The notes: generated from the letters alone by a model not told the origin. A stretch of 64,000 nt of DNA from G963662905 sp963662905 (GCA_963662905.2 CAXXFD010000004.1:248001-312000); one strand, 5' to 3'. Shown: positions 18,348-27,994, counted from the stretch's first letter. Made by a program: numbers and translations.

Positions 18348-19778
18348 ATGCACACAAAAGAGAAAGTACGCGCTTCGTCTTTTATTTTACTACTAGCCAT
18401 TGCAGTATTGCAAACTGCAAGCCTATTCGGTCAAAGCGATGAGTTATATCCTTTTTCACAAAAGTGGTATGTTACGCCCAATGCCGGCCTTACGGTTTTT
18501 AATGGCGATTTATCGACAGGTTTTCCGCTTGTAAATCCCGACCAATTTGGTGTTGCTTTTGGAGCCAACCTGGGCAAAAGAGTTAATAAAACACTCGATT
18601 TTCGCTTTTCCCTGCAATTTGGCAGCCTGAACGGCCAGGATGATTTTGAGGAATTCCACAATACATATCTGTCGTACACTATCGGCCCTTTAATTCGCAT
18701 ATCGGATTTTCTCGCCTCAAACCGTTTTCAAAGAAAAAACCTGATTTACAGTCACATAAGTGTTGGGTATATCCAGTGGCGCACCGACAAATATTCATTG
18801 GCAACAGGGGCAAAAACAGGCGGGAACGGCCATAGCGGATACGGTGTTGGTTTTGGAGGAAGAACATTGCAGGGATTTGTGAGCCTGGGCATTGGATACG
18901 AATATAAAATTAATGAGCAGTGGCATTTTAATGCAGAATTTCTTTTCGCCGGATCAAATACCGACATCATGGATGCCACCGTAAGGGGTAGTGGTTTTTT
19001 GAAAAATGATTGGTTTAACAGCATAACTTTCGGAGCCAGTTATCAATTCGACTGGAAAAAACCCGAAGACAAGCAAAAAAAACTGATGGCTTCGTATCTG
19101 GAAAACAAACATAAAGCACGCAGCCGGATTGTAGCCGACACACTAACATCCATCAAGCTTGATCCCAGTGAGGTATCGGCAATATGCAGCATAAGCACAG
19201 AGCTTGTTGTCCCCGGGCAAGCGGTAAAAGTTCAGTTGAAAATCAATAAAGGAAACCTGAATGGCAAATGCCTGATAAAAGGGTTAATCCCTGCCGGATA
19301 TACCGTGAGCAACAGTGCCACAACAGGCAATATGAACTTCTTTGCAGATGGCCGGGACATCATCGTTCAAAGTGATCGCACGGCTCATTTTAACCAACTG
19401 AGCATTTCGTTTGAGATGACAACCGACACTGCATCCGGAGGAGAAAAAAGCATCTTTTTCACCGGCACAATAAAGGATAACAACCAGAAAGACAACAAAT
19501 TCCACTGTATCCAACATTTCTATCAGGAAGCTCCACTGCTCTTAGAATCAGAAATGGATACCGAAATCGATTATTCACAACCCAAGAGTATAGATACTCC
19601 TCAGGACAGCCTGATAATCAAAGAAGAAATTATTGAAATATCACCTGAAAAGCAGGACACAGCGCCCGATATCCAGGCCAAAGAAATTAAACTGGAAGAA
19701 AACCTTGTTCCGCAGAAAATGATTCCTGACAGTACATCGGGCAGCAATGCCTCAGAAAAAGAAACTGAAAAGTTCTAA
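18348..19778 (+). CDS. Outer-membrane beta-barrel protein with Ig-like and acidic tail
   Basis: A 476-residue exported protein of unknown function. A signal peptide (about residues 1-29, ending 'SLFGQ') is followed by an outer-membrane barrel of about 220 residues with alternating aromatic strands ('WYVTPNAGLTVFNGDLSTG', 'DFRFSLQFGSLNG', 'WFNSITFGASYQFDW'). A beta-sandwich resembling DUF11/Ig repeats follows (about 275-390; 'VPGQAVKVQLKINKGN', 'GLIPAGYTVSNSATTG'), and the last 70 residues are an acidic, low-complexity, probably disordered tail. The orientation of the Ig-like part (periplasm or surface) is unclear. The upstream region contains a TAATTTTA box (18318-18325) also seen before the HD gene. 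Confidence 0.72.
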   Translation: MHTKEKVRASSFILLLAIAVLQTASLFGQSDELYPFSQKWYVTPNAGLTVFNGDLSTGFPLVNPDQFGVAFGANLGKRVNKTLDFRFSLQFGSLNGQDDFEEFHNTYLSYTIGPLIRISDFLASNRFQRKNLIYSHISVGYIQWRTDKYSLATGAKTGGNGHSGYGVGFGGRTLQGFVSLGIGYEYKINEQWHFNAEFLFAGSNTDIMDATVRGSGFLKNDWFNSITFGASYQFDWKKPEDKQKKLMASYLENKHKARSRIVADTLTSIKLDPSEVSAICSISTELVVPGQAVKVQLKINKGNLNGKCLIKGLIPAGYTVSNSATTGNMNFFADGRDIIVQSDRTAHFNQLSISFEMTTDTASGGEKSIFFTGTIKDNNQKDNKFHCIQHFYQEAPLLLESEMDTEIDYSQPKSIDTPQDSLIIKEEIIEISPEKQDTAPDIQAKEIKLEENLVPQKMIPDSTSGSNASEKETEKF

Positions 19779-19806
19779 TACGAAATAATGCTCCGTCCTT
19801 GTATCA

Positions 19807-21420
19807 TCATCTCCCAAGCGGTATTGTCACAAAAAATGTAGTTCCCTCACCCTCTTTACTTTCAAAGGAAATTGAACCGCCCAGCAAATCAAGGGATTTA
19901 GAAAGAATTGTCAAACCAACCCCAGTCCCTTCAATATTTGTAACGTTTTTTGCCCTAAAAAAGGAATCAAAAAGATTTTGTTGGTTCTCTTCCGGGATTC
20001 CGATCCCCTGGTCTTTAACAGTAATTTTGAGTTTCTCGTCATCAACAAAAACGATCAAAAACACCGTTTTCCCATGCGCACTATATTTAAAAGCGTTCGA
20101 CAGCAAATTACCGACAATTTGTTTTAACAGCTTCTGATCAATCAAAAGCTCTTCGGGCAATGTATTGGTTTTATACTCAAACTGGTGATTCCGACCAATT
20201 CCAATACGCACATCTTCAACAAGATCATTAAAAAATTCTGCGATATTCACAGGCTTCAGGTCGATATCATGTTTATTTGAATCAAGCCTTTCGACCATTA
20301 GCACATCGTTTATTAATTCAATAAGCGCCTGTACATTTTTTTGTATTGTGGCCGTATGCTTTTTCAAACGCTCCACATCTGCACCTTTTGAAATGAAGCG
20401 GTCCATCAGCTGAGCCGAGCTCATAATAGTGGTCATTGGTGTGCGGAACTCGTGCGAAATTGTAGTTACGATACGTGATTTCAGTTCATTAATCTCTTTT
20501 TCCTTTTCCAGCGATTTTTTTAATTCTTTTTCGATAAGGATCCTTTTGGACATCTCCTGTTCCAGCTGATCATTTTTTGTACGCAATTCTGCTGTACGCT
20601 TTTCCACGCGGCTTTCAAGCTCATCATTCAGGTTTTTAAGCTCTTCCCGAGCGGATTTAATTGCCGTGATGTCGCGGAAAGTAATAATGATGCCCCGGCT
20701 ATCGCCATAATCATCATATACTAAAGAAACAGATTGATTGACAGGGATATAATAACCTGCATCACTATAAAGGTAGAGCTCCCGTGATGGATTTTCTTCA
20801 TAAAACTGAAGGAATTCTACCAGATCGGCCTTGATAAAGGGAGAGGTAATATCTTCTTTTATCCGGTACACTTCAAATAATTTTTTACCAATTACTTCAT
20901 CATGCTCTATTCCAAGAAGCGATTCGGCCACCGGATTAAAAAAGTTGATCTCGCCATCATTATCAGCAGCGATCAGCCCATCTGCAATACACTTCATTGT
21001 GAGGCTGATCATACGCTGGTTTTCTTTTAGCTGTTGCTCAACCCTGTAGCGGTTTACCGACATTTCAATAATTGTGGCCAGATGTTCTTTGGCATATGGT
21101 TTCAGAATGTAGCCATAAGGGTTACTGATCAGCGCCCTTTGCATCACCGAATCCTCATCATTTGCTGTTACGTATATAACCGGCAATCCAAATTCCTCCT
21201 TGATTATGTTGGCCGCTTCAATACCATCGAGTTCGCCGGGCATATTAATATCCATTAATATCACATCAGGGTGATGTTCCCGCACCAAACGGATGGAATC
21301 TTCGCCATCGGTTGCCATACCCACAACATCGAAACCCATTCTCTTTAAGTTGATATTCATGAGTTTAGCAGATGTCACATCATCTTCTGTTATCAAAACC
21401 CGCAGTGCATCCATATTCAT
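19807..21420 (-). CDS. REC-PAS-histidine kinase
   Basis: A 537-residue cytosolic signalling protein with inverted order: an N-terminal receiver (about 1-120; 'VLITEDDVTSAKLM', phosphoacceptor Asp in 'VILMDINMPGELDG', Lys in 'YILKPYAKE'), a PAS sensor (about 135-250; 'IADGLIAADNDGEINFFN'), a coiled coil (about 260-330), HisKA with phosphoacceptor His in 'TISHEFRTPMT', and a HATPase_c domain (N box 'NLLSNAFKYS', 'DQGIGIPEEN', 'GTGVGLTI'). No membrane segment. The ATG at 21420 is preferred over the longer frame from 21507, whose extra 29 residues are not conserved-looking. No cognate output gene adjoins; the divergent polysaccharide operon 0.54 kb away is a candidate target. Confidence 0.85.
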   Translation of the reverse strand: MNMDALRVLITEDDVTSAKLMNINLKRMGFDVVGMATDGEDSIRLVREHHPDVILMDINMPGELDGIEAANIIKEEFGLPVIYVTANDEDSVMQRALISNPYGYILKPYAKEHLATIIEMSVNRYRVEQQLKENQRMISLTMKCIADGLIAADNDGEINFFNPVAESLLGIEHDEVIGKKLFEVYRIKEDITSPFIKADLVEFLQFYEENPSRELYLYSDAGYYIPVNQSVSLVYDDYGDSRGIIITFRDITAIKSAREELKNLNDELESRVEKRTAELRTKNDQLEQEMSKRILIEKELKKSLEKEKEINELKSRIVTTISHEFRTPMTTIMSSAQLMDRFISKGADVERLKKHTATIQKNVQALIELINDVLMVERLDSNKHDIDLKPVNIAEFFNDLVEDVRIGIGRNHQFEYKTNTLPEELLIDQKLLKQIVGNLLSNAFKYSAHGKTVFLIVFVDDEKLKITVKDQGIGIPEENQQNLFDSFFRAKNVTNIEGTGVGLTILSKSLDLLGGSISFESKEGEGTTFFVTIPLGR

Positions 21421-21957
21421 AGCAATTTGTGGGATAAATGTACAAAAATATAGGCTAGCACACAAGCAGCCAAAGGACAAAGCATATTGCGCCGGAATAT
21501 TATCCACATCAAAACAGACTCAATCCGGAACGATCAACCAAAATCATGTAATTTGCAAACAAATGAAAAATATAATAAATAAGTAGAATAATTATAGTAC
21601 TTATTAAAAACATATATTAATTTTCAAAACTGGCAATTTGACTTCTATTACAAATATTCCAAAATAAAAAGGGTTAACTCCCGAATTTTAATGTTGAAAA
21701 AGCGGTATAATCAGGCAAAACTGTTTCCATTTCTCGGAAAATTCAATTAATAAGTAGCCCCAATTAACAGATACATTTTAAAAATACTGATTTACAGACA
21801 ATTAACAAAGCATAACAAACAATGTTATTAACGAAAGCATGTTGATTACTTTTTTCAATTCCAATCTAATAAGAGGTGGAAGTTTTTAAATTTATGACTT
21901 AGTACTAATCTGGATTATAGTATATAAGAAAAAAGAGAACCTCAAATTCAGGACTCA
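21421..21957. other. 537-bp AT-rich intergenic region between divergent genes
   Basis: The stretch between the REC-PAS kinase start and the polysaccharide operon start has no credible gene. It is strongly AT-rich with many short T and A runs. A TAAATTTA sequence (21887-21894), 64 bases before the TolC-GH18 start, is a weak match to the TAnnTTTG box; no paired -33 element is evident. Its length suggests a sizeable regulatory region or leader for the operon, but I see no riboswitch-like structure. Confidence 0.5.
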
Positions 21958-24114
21958 ATGCCAATATCAAAAAAGCAAAATATCCGCCGATACATTCAAT
22001 TCATTTTATTTGTCGTATTCATGCTGTCCACTTCCTTTGTGAAAAGCCAGGAAGAAACCAACGAAATGGTTCGGATAGTGGATGGAGATACAATTAACCT
22101 GAACAAAATCGTGGACAATGTTGCCCTTTTTCTTGAAGAACAGCTGAACAGAAAAGACCAACATGATTTTAAGAACGACACTTCCGTACTGCGCATGCTA
22201 TTCAGCAGCAGCTATAGCCGGCTCAATCAGAATGAAGCATACCAGGAGCTTTACAACCAGCAAATCAGTGCATTAAAAAATGATTGGGGGCTTAAACTAA
22301 GGGGCAATTACACGGAAAATTTTGAACCCGGTTTTTTTGAAGATGAAGACATCTCATTTTTACGCAGGCTATATGTCGGCATTGAATGGGATTTGCTGGG
22401 CAATGGGCTTATCAGCAACAACCAAAAAATAATTGCGCTGAAAAAAGACCTCCGGATAAAAGAGCTGGAAAACGCAAAGCTGGAAAAACAGAATAACTAC
22501 ATCTACCTCTACAATTATATCGTTTACATTTTCAAGCGGTTCAAAACTGAAAAACTGAACCAGCGACTCGACCTGGTCAACAAACAAATTACGTTGGCAA
22601 AGAAACTTTACCTGATGCGTTATGTAAACTGGGAACGCATACTTGAGCTACAGCGCAACAAGCGCAGGATCGACATTATGATCAACAACAATCAGGTTTA
22701 TTACAACAGCCAGTTAGCCGAAGCTTTTGATGAAATCTTCATGGAATCCGACATCCTGATCAATTATTTGCCGCTCTTTTCCATCGATGCTGATAAAATT
22801 GCCAAGCTTTTTAACGAGCGCACATTTGATGAAGAACTTGCCAACCTCCGCATTGAAAAATATGAAGCCGAACAAAAAGGCGGCACCGACATCTCCATCC
22901 GGCCTTATTTCCGCTGGTACTATCTGATGCGCGATGCCTATACCGCTCAAAACTATGGAAGTGCTGGGCTTTCGGTTACGCTGCCCATCCGCTTTAAATC
23001 GACACGCAATGAAGTCGCCGAGGCACAAAAGCAAATTATTATAAACGATCAAAACCTGGATCAATTTAATGAAGGCAACGAACTGCTGAATTACTATTAC
23101 GAATTTGAATACAAAAAAACGCAGTACGCTTATGCCTATTACCAAAAAATCCTGACGGATGAAAGGCTGCGCAAAGAACTGATCAAGCGCGATTTAGGAG
23201 ACGAAGGATTTAGTCCAGTGCGTGCTATATCCCTGCTCGATGATATTTTTGCCACGGAAATTGAACTGCTCGACCTCAAAAGGGATATGTACCTCCGTCT
23301 GCTTAAAATCTATACTTTGCTTGAGACCAAAAACCCAAATGACTTTACCGAAGTGGCTTACCCGGAAAATTTCGTATCAAAATATGCCGGAACCAGAAGT
23401 ATGTATATCTGGTCGGATGAATTTAATAAAGTAAGCAATGCCAGTTTGGTTGCTTACATAAAAAACAATGAGTTTGAGGAAATAATGCTTAGTCCCGGAA
23501 CGGATATTAATTCCAATAAACTCAAGGCATTTATCAATTTATGCCACTACGAAAACATAAAAGTTTTGGCAATGATCGGGAATAACCGCATGATTCTGGA
23601 TTCCGATTTCAGCACTTTACGGCAAAAAACCATTGAACTGGGACGATTTGATTTTGACGGCCTGCACCTCGATGTTGAACCACATGCTCTGGCCGACTGG
23701 CAGGAAAACCGCAGCACCTACCTCAACCAGTACATTAAAATGCTCCGTGAAGCACGCACGCTGGCCGGGCTAAATGATTGGGGCCTATCGGTTTCCATCC
23801 CGGTCTTTTATCCGGCCAATATCACCAAAAGCATTTACCAGCTGAGCGATAAGGTCTTTATTATGGCCTACGGTCATCCTTCTACAGATTATATAACAAG
23901 AAAAACAAGCGAAGAACGCTCAATAAGCGAAGAAAAAACTGTTATTGCGCTTTCGGCTTCAGATTTTAAAGACCGACTGCAACTCGAAAACTTTATTCAA
24001 AAGCTTATCGAAGAAACAGGTATCCGGAAAATCGCAATACACGATTTTGAACGCTTGATCAATTTGGATGACTCCACAATAAACACTGTTGAAAATAATT
24101 TATTTGAAAATTAA
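21958..24114 (+). CDS. TolC-like outer-membrane protein fused to a GH18-like TIM barrel
   Basis: A 718-residue exported protein. After a signal peptide (about residues 1-30, ending 'SFVKSQ'), residues about 40-460 are long helices and strands in TolC style: 'LKLRGNYTENFEPGFF' and 'YVGIEWDLLGNGLISNNQK' as barrel strands, extended coiled helices ('LRIEKYEAEQKGG'), and a second 'AGLSVTLPIRF' strand. Residues about 480-718 form a TIM-barrel resembling GH18 or related glycosidases, with 'RFDFDGLHLDVEPHALADW' carrying a D-x-D-x-E-like catalytic signature, 'WGLSVSIPVFYP' and 'VFIMAYGHPS'. It begins a four-gene operon with an HlyD adaptor 23 bases downstream. I infer an export channel with a built-in polysaccharide-cleaving or -binding domain. 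Whether the barrel is catalytic and which side of the membrane it faces are unknown. Confidence 0.75.
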   Translation: MPISKKQNIRRYIQFILFVVFMLSTSFVKSQEETNEMVRIVDGDTINLNKIVDNVALFLEEQLNRKDQHDFKNDTSVLRMLFSSSYSRLNQNEAYQELYNQQISALKNDWGLKLRGNYTENFEPGFFEDEDISFLRRLYVGIEWDLLGNGLISNNQKIIALKKDLRIKELENAKLEKQNNYIYLYNYIVYIFKRFKTEKLNQRLDLVNKQITLAKKLYLMRYVNWERILELQRNKRRIDIMINNNQVYYNSQLAEAFDEIFMESDILINYLPLFSIDADKIAKLFNERTFDEELANLRIEKYEAEQKGGTDISIRPYFRWYYLMRDAYTAQNYGSAGLSVTLPIRFKSTRNEVAEAQKQIIINDQNLDQFNEGNELLNYYYEFEYKKTQYAYAYYQKILTDERLRKELIKRDLGDEGFSPVRAISLLDDIFATEIELLDLKRDMYLRLLKIYTLLETKNPNDFTEVAYPENFVSKYAGTRSMYIWSDEFNKVSNASLVAYIKNNEFEEIMLSPGTDINSNKLKAFINLCHYENIKVLAMIGNNRMILDSDFSTLRQKTIELGRFDFDGLHLDVEPHALADWQENRSTYLNQYIKMLREARTLAGLNDWGLSVSIPVFYPANITKSIYQLSDKVFIMAYGHPSTDYITRKTSEERSISEEKTVIALSASDFKDRLQLENFIQKLIEETGIRKIAIHDFERLINLDDSTINTVENNLFEN

Positions 24115-24137
24115 AAATCCTCCAATACCATAGACCC

Positions 24138-25178
24138 ATGAAGCAATTCAAATTCAAAAACAAAGCCACAGTAATCAGGGGAATAAAAGAGGAAAGACCC
24201 AAGAAAAAAACTAATTGGGACAGGATTATCTATTTGTTGATTTTCATTGTCGCAATTGTCAGTCTCTTCATTTATATCATTCAGGCCAATATTTATGTGT
24301 TTTCACTTGGAGAAGTAATCACCAACAGATTTGACGTACAATTTCCTGAAGATGTACAAATTATAGAATATTATTACGAAGAAGGCGACAGCATCCAGCG
24401 AGGCGACACTTTATTTTTTATGAACATGAATTTTGATGAAGGCGGATACTTTGGCTTTGGAAATGCCATCATCGAAAAACCTAATGAATGGCTGTTGAAG
24501 GAACGCCTGATGACAATGAAAAACATCCAGCTCAAAAAAATTGAACTGGAAGACCGCAGGATACGCATCCAGGAAACATCACGCACTATTGAACGGCTGA
24601 AACTGGAGGTTTATCTTGATGTATATACACCGGAAGAACTGAACAAATACAGGCAAACACTTCAGGATTATCAAACCGATGTGGCCAGCCTGGAAACTGA
24701 AATACGCTACCTGAATGAGTACCTCAACAGGCTCAGGGACTATAAGCGCGACTATGATGTGTATATGGGAGCCAGCAACGACATCCAAACTACATCATTC
24801 TATATCAGTCCGGTAAATGGCTTAATTACCAAAATATTCAAGCCACCGCACGAAATAACGTATAGCCAGCAAAGCGCCATGTATATCAGCAACTTTGACG
24901 ATATGTATATCAAGGCATTTATTGACCAGAAAGACCTGGAATACTTCTCAACCGGTGAAATCGTAAACCTCAGTTTTATGGACGGCACCACAAGCAAAGG
25001 GCGGATCAAAGAGTTTTACCTGAACACAGAATCTGTTCCCGAAGAGTTTCGCGATGTAAGGGGGCGCGAGCAAAGAAGTGTTATTGCCGAGATTTATCCT
25101 ATCAACGAAGCAGGGAAATTAACCTGGCTTCCATACTACAGGTTTTCAGTGCGAATCTCAAAATTCAAGTATTTCTAA
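24138..25178 (+). CDS. HlyD-family membrane fusion protein
   Basis: A 346-residue inner-membrane adaptor. A basic cytosolic N-terminus (about 30 residues) is followed by one membrane helix ('IIYLLIFIVAIVSLFIYII'), then a periplasmic lipoyl-like half motif ('FPEDVQIIEYYYEEGDSIQRGDTLFF'-region), a coiled-coil hairpin (about 115-205), the second lipoyl half ('SPVNGLITKIFKPPHEITY') and a beta-barrel domain. Such adaptors link inner-membrane machinery to TolC-type channels; Alg44 of alginate systems has a comparable periplasmic part. Here the PilZ domain of Alg44 is absent. Located between the TolC-GH18 and zinc-ribbon genes. Confidence 0.82.
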   Translation: MKQFKFKNKATVIRGIKEERPKKKTNWDRIIYLLIFIVAIVSLFIYIIQANIYVFSLGEVITNRFDVQFPEDVQIIEYYYEEGDSIQRGDTLFFMNMNFDEGGYFGFGNAIIEKPNEWLLKERLMTMKNIQLKKIELEDRRIRIQETSRTIERLKLEVYLDVYTPEELNKYRQTLQDYQTDVASLETEIRYLNEYLNRLRDYKRDYDVYMGASNDIQTTSFYISPVNGLITKIFKPPHEITYSQQSAMYISNFDDMYIKAFIDQKDLEYFSTGEIVNLSFMDGTTSKGRIKEFYLNTESVPEEFRDVRGREQRSVIAEIYPINEAGKLTWLPYYRFSVRISKFKYF

Positions 25179-25280
25179 AACATTTTGCCCAATAAAAGCA
25201 TTATAATTGCGTATATTGGGGTAATTTTTGCGGGGGAGCCGAAGACTAAGCCAAAAAATAAAAATTAACGAGAAAAATCA

Positions 25281-26675
25281 ATGTTAGTAGCGCAAGGAAT
25301 AGGAAAAAAAATCGAGAATGATTCCAATAAGGAAATCTACCTCATTTCCGATTTCGTAAATGCCGATGTAAAGCAAATCGCCATATATGATGCTCTTATA
25401 CTCGACAATACAGATGCAGCAGGTTGCCGGAAGTTTTTGGTAAGTTGCAGATCATCATTTATCGGGAAACTTTACCTCATGCCCATATTTGTTTTGAGCC
25501 TCAGCGCAAAAGTGGAGCCGGAAGTAGAGCAGCTAAGCGACGGAATCATTTCATCCATTCAGGCTGAAACTATTATCAATAAAATAAGGCAAATCCAACT
25601 TAAACAGGACAGCCTTGCTCCCGTTGATTCTGCAACACCCGAAATCAGGATACTCACCAAATTACTGCGTTTCCTTTATACACGTGGGCGGGCATTAATC
25701 CCTTTTGTGGATTCCAATGCACACATTGGGTATAATTATCCTGTGCTCAGCTATCATTACCAGCGCAATGAAAACCAAAAAGACATGATCAACCTGCTGG
25801 AAATGGCTGTTGCACGCGAATACCTCAAAGTTGATTTTATCGATAAAGTGCATTTATGCAGCAATTGCCGCTCTGCATTTATCAACTACCGCGAAACCTG
25901 TCCAAAATGCAGTTCTGCCGACCTTTATACCGAAAACCTTATTCATCATTTTGTTTGCGCATACATAGGCCCTGAGCATGATTTCGCACATGGCGACCAT
26001 CTGATTTGCCCAAAATGCAATAAAATACTAAGGCATATTGGAGTAGATTACGACAAACCCTCTATGGTATATTCCTGCAACTCATGCAGCCATACTTTCC
26101 AGGAACCCGAAATGGAAACTTTCTGCTTCAGTTGTCATCATAAATCGGGTATCGACAGTCTCATAGATCATACAATATACAGCTACGAACTGACTGCTAT
26201 TGGCGAAGATGTGGCGCAAAGCGGTATCAGCAAAGAACAAAAAGAAGAATTTGAGCTGAATGGATTCATCAGTTTCACCACTTTCAATATCTTCCTGAAA
26301 TACGAAATTGAACGCAGCCGCTCTGCCAACAAGCCCAGCATCATCGGCACTATAATCCTTGATATCCCCGCAAATGTTGTAGATAATATGGGCGACCGCT
26401 ATAAAACAATGATCATCGAAGTAGCCGATTTCATAAAAAACGCAACATTATCCACCGATATTCTCACATTCATCAATAATAATTCGTTCCTGATCATTTC
26501 ACCGGATAATGAGCTCAACAAGATTAATAACCTGCTCAACAACATACAAACCACCATCGATAAACTTATCCGCAGCAATGTTCGGGTAGAGCATATCTCA
26601 ATTAAAAACAGGGTAATGCCTATTGATGGATCGCTCTCGAATATGGAGTTAATAAATGAGTTAATAAGCGCATAG
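25281..26675 (+). CDS. Zinc-ribbon (TackOD1-like) regulator with degenerate GGDEF-like domain
   Basis: A 464-residue cytosolic protein. Residues about 1-115 form an alpha/beta, receiver-like N-terminus lacking clear phosphoacceptor residues. Residues about 190-300 hold at least four Cys pairs ('CSNCRSAF', 'CPKCSSAD', 'CPKCNKILRHIGVDYDKP', 'CNSCSHTF', 'CFSCHH') with 'IHHFVCAYIGPEHDF'; this matches my recollection of TackOD1 (thaumarchaeal output domain 1). Residues about 310-464 resemble the GGDEF fold but the GGDEF motif is replaced ('TFINNNSFLIISPDNE'), so no diguanylate cyclase activity is expected. Position between the HlyD and GT2 genes suggests it controls synthase activity. It starts 103 bases after the HlyD stop and ends one base before the GT2 ATG. 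Confidence 0.7.
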   Translation: MLVAQGIGKKIENDSNKEIYLISDFVNADVKQIAIYDALILDNTDAAGCRKFLVSCRSSFIGKLYLMPIFVLSLSAKVEPEVEQLSDGIISSIQAETIINKIRQIQLKQDSLAPVDSATPEIRILTKLLRFLYTRGRALIPFVDSNAHIGYNYPVLSYHYQRNENQKDMINLLEMAVAREYLKVDFIDKVHLCSNCRSAFINYRETCPKCSSADLYTENLIHHFVCAYIGPEHDFAHGDHLICPKCNKILRHIGVDYDKPSMVYSCNSCSHTFQEPEMETFCFSCHHKSGIDSLIDHTIYSYELTAIGEDVAQSGISKEQKEEFELNGFISFTTFNIFLKYEIERSRSANKPSIIGTIILDIPANVVDNMGDRYKTMIIEVADFIKNATLSTDILTFINNNSFLIISPDNELNKINNLLNNIQTTIDKLIRSNVRVEHISIKNRVMPIDGSLSNMELINELISA

Positions 26676-26676
26676 C

Positions 26677-27987
26677 ATGTTTTTTTCGTTTTGGGAAGAA
26701 TTTTTTTACTACTGGAATAACGAAGGATTGATCCGCATCATCAATCTGTTTTGGTATTATTTTTATCTCGAAGCGCCACGTTTTCTCTTTATGGATATTG
26801 TTATCCTCGTTGTAAGTTACCGTCAAATCCGAAAACGCCGGAACAGGTACAATGAAGCACGCGTAAAGCTCAGGACAGAGAACCCACTGGTTTCCATCAT
26901 TGTTCCCGGAAAAAATGAAGGCAAGCACATTTACAAGCTTGTAAAAGGGATGGCAGAGCAAACCTACCGGAATTTTGAGTTTATTATTATTGATGACGGA
27001 TCAACGGATGACACTTATACGATATGCAAAAACTTGCTCGACAATGGTATGATCGACACTTTTTTGCGCAATGACGAGCGGGGCGGAAAAGCCAGTGCAG
27101 CCAATCTTGGCTTGCGTTTTTCGAAAGGTAAATATGTCGTGCACCTTGATGCTGACACCTCCTTTGACCGCGATGCCATTGAAAATATTTTAATCCCATT
27201 TTATCTTGATCCTGAAATAGGTGCCGTAGGAGGAAATATCAAAGTAAGAAATTACAAAGCAAGTATTTGCGCCAGCCTGCAAGCAATAGAATACCTTCAA
27301 ACCATCTCAGTTGGAAGGATGGTAACTGCATATTTAGGGATTTATAAAATTATTTCCGGCGCTTTTGGGGCTTTCCGCAAAGATATTATTGACCGTTTGG
27401 GCGGATGGGATATAGGCCCCGGGCTCGACGGAGATATTACCGTTAAAATCAGAAAGTTAGGATACAAAATCGCTTTTGAGCCCAAAGCAGTAGGTTTAAC
27501 CAATGCGCCAACACAATTCCGTGTGCTTTCCAAACAACGGCTGCGCTGGTCCAAATCACTGATCCGGTTCCGCTTCAGAAAGCACAGCGATATTTTTAAA
27601 CCCCAGCAAAGCTTCACCTTATCCAACTTTTTTGCACTCTTCGACAATATCTTCTACAATTTTATCCTCGACCTTTTCTGGTTCTACTATATCATCGATA
27701 TCATTATCCATAACTTTGATTTTCTGCTGTTTATCATCCCTTTGAAGCTTATTATCTATACCACGGCAAGTTTTATTCAGTTTATGGTTATCCTGATGCT
27801 GTCAGAACGCTGGCGTGAGGAGTGGAAACTGGTAATTTACATGCCATTGATGATGCTCTATAACGGCTATTATATGCGCTTGATCCGAACCATGGCCTAT
27901 TTCAAAGAATTATTCTGGTACTCTTCCTATTTGGATCCATGGAACCCGGAAAAATCATCGCGAAAAGCAAAGGAATTCGGACTGTAA
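26677..27987 (+). CDS. Processive GT2 polysaccharide synthase
   Basis: A 436-residue membrane glycosyltransferase of the cellulose/hyaluronan/alginate synthase type. One N-terminal membrane helix (about 28-45), a GT-A catalytic domain with 'SIIVPGKNEGKHI', 'IIIDDGSTDDT', DxD-type 'VHLDADTSF', acceptor-site 'GLDGDITV' (in place of TED), and the processivity signature 'QRLRW'; then at least three C-terminal helices ('DLFWFYYIIDIII', 'FLLFIIPLKLIIYTTASF', 'QFMVILML'). It probably polymerises and translocates a beta-linked glycan across the inner membrane. Start one base after the zinc-ribbon gene stop. No PilZ domain; regulation may rest with the TackOD1-like protein. The sugar is not predictable with confidence. 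Confidence 0.87.
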   Translation: MFFSFWEEFFYYWNNEGLIRIINLFWYYFYLEAPRFLFMDIVILVVSYRQIRKRRNRYNEARVKLRTENPLVSIIVPGKNEGKHIYKLVKGMAEQTYRNFEFIIIDDGSTDDTYTICKNLLDNGMIDTFLRNDERGGKASAANLGLRFSKGKYVVHLDADTSFDRDAIENILIPFYLDPEIGAVGGNIKVRNYKASICASLQAIEYLQTISVGRMVTAYLGIYKIISGAFGAFRKDIIDRLGGWDIGPGLDGDITVKIRKLGYKIAFEPKAVGLTNAPTQFRVLSKQRLRWSKSLIRFRFRKHSDIFKPQQSFTLSNFFALFDNIFYNFILDLFWFYYIIDIIIHNFDFLLFIIPLKLIIYTTASFIQFMVILMLSERWREEWKLVIYMPLMMLYNGYYMRLIRTMAYFKELFWYSSYLDPWNPEKSSRKAKEFGL

Positions 27988-27994
27988 AAAAATT

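Noticed and set aside
25200..25260. Riboswitch or promoter between the HlyD and zinc-ribbon genes
   Set aside because: The 102-base gap contains TTGCG and TAATTTTTG but the spacing is off and no structure is evident; read-through within the operon is simpler.
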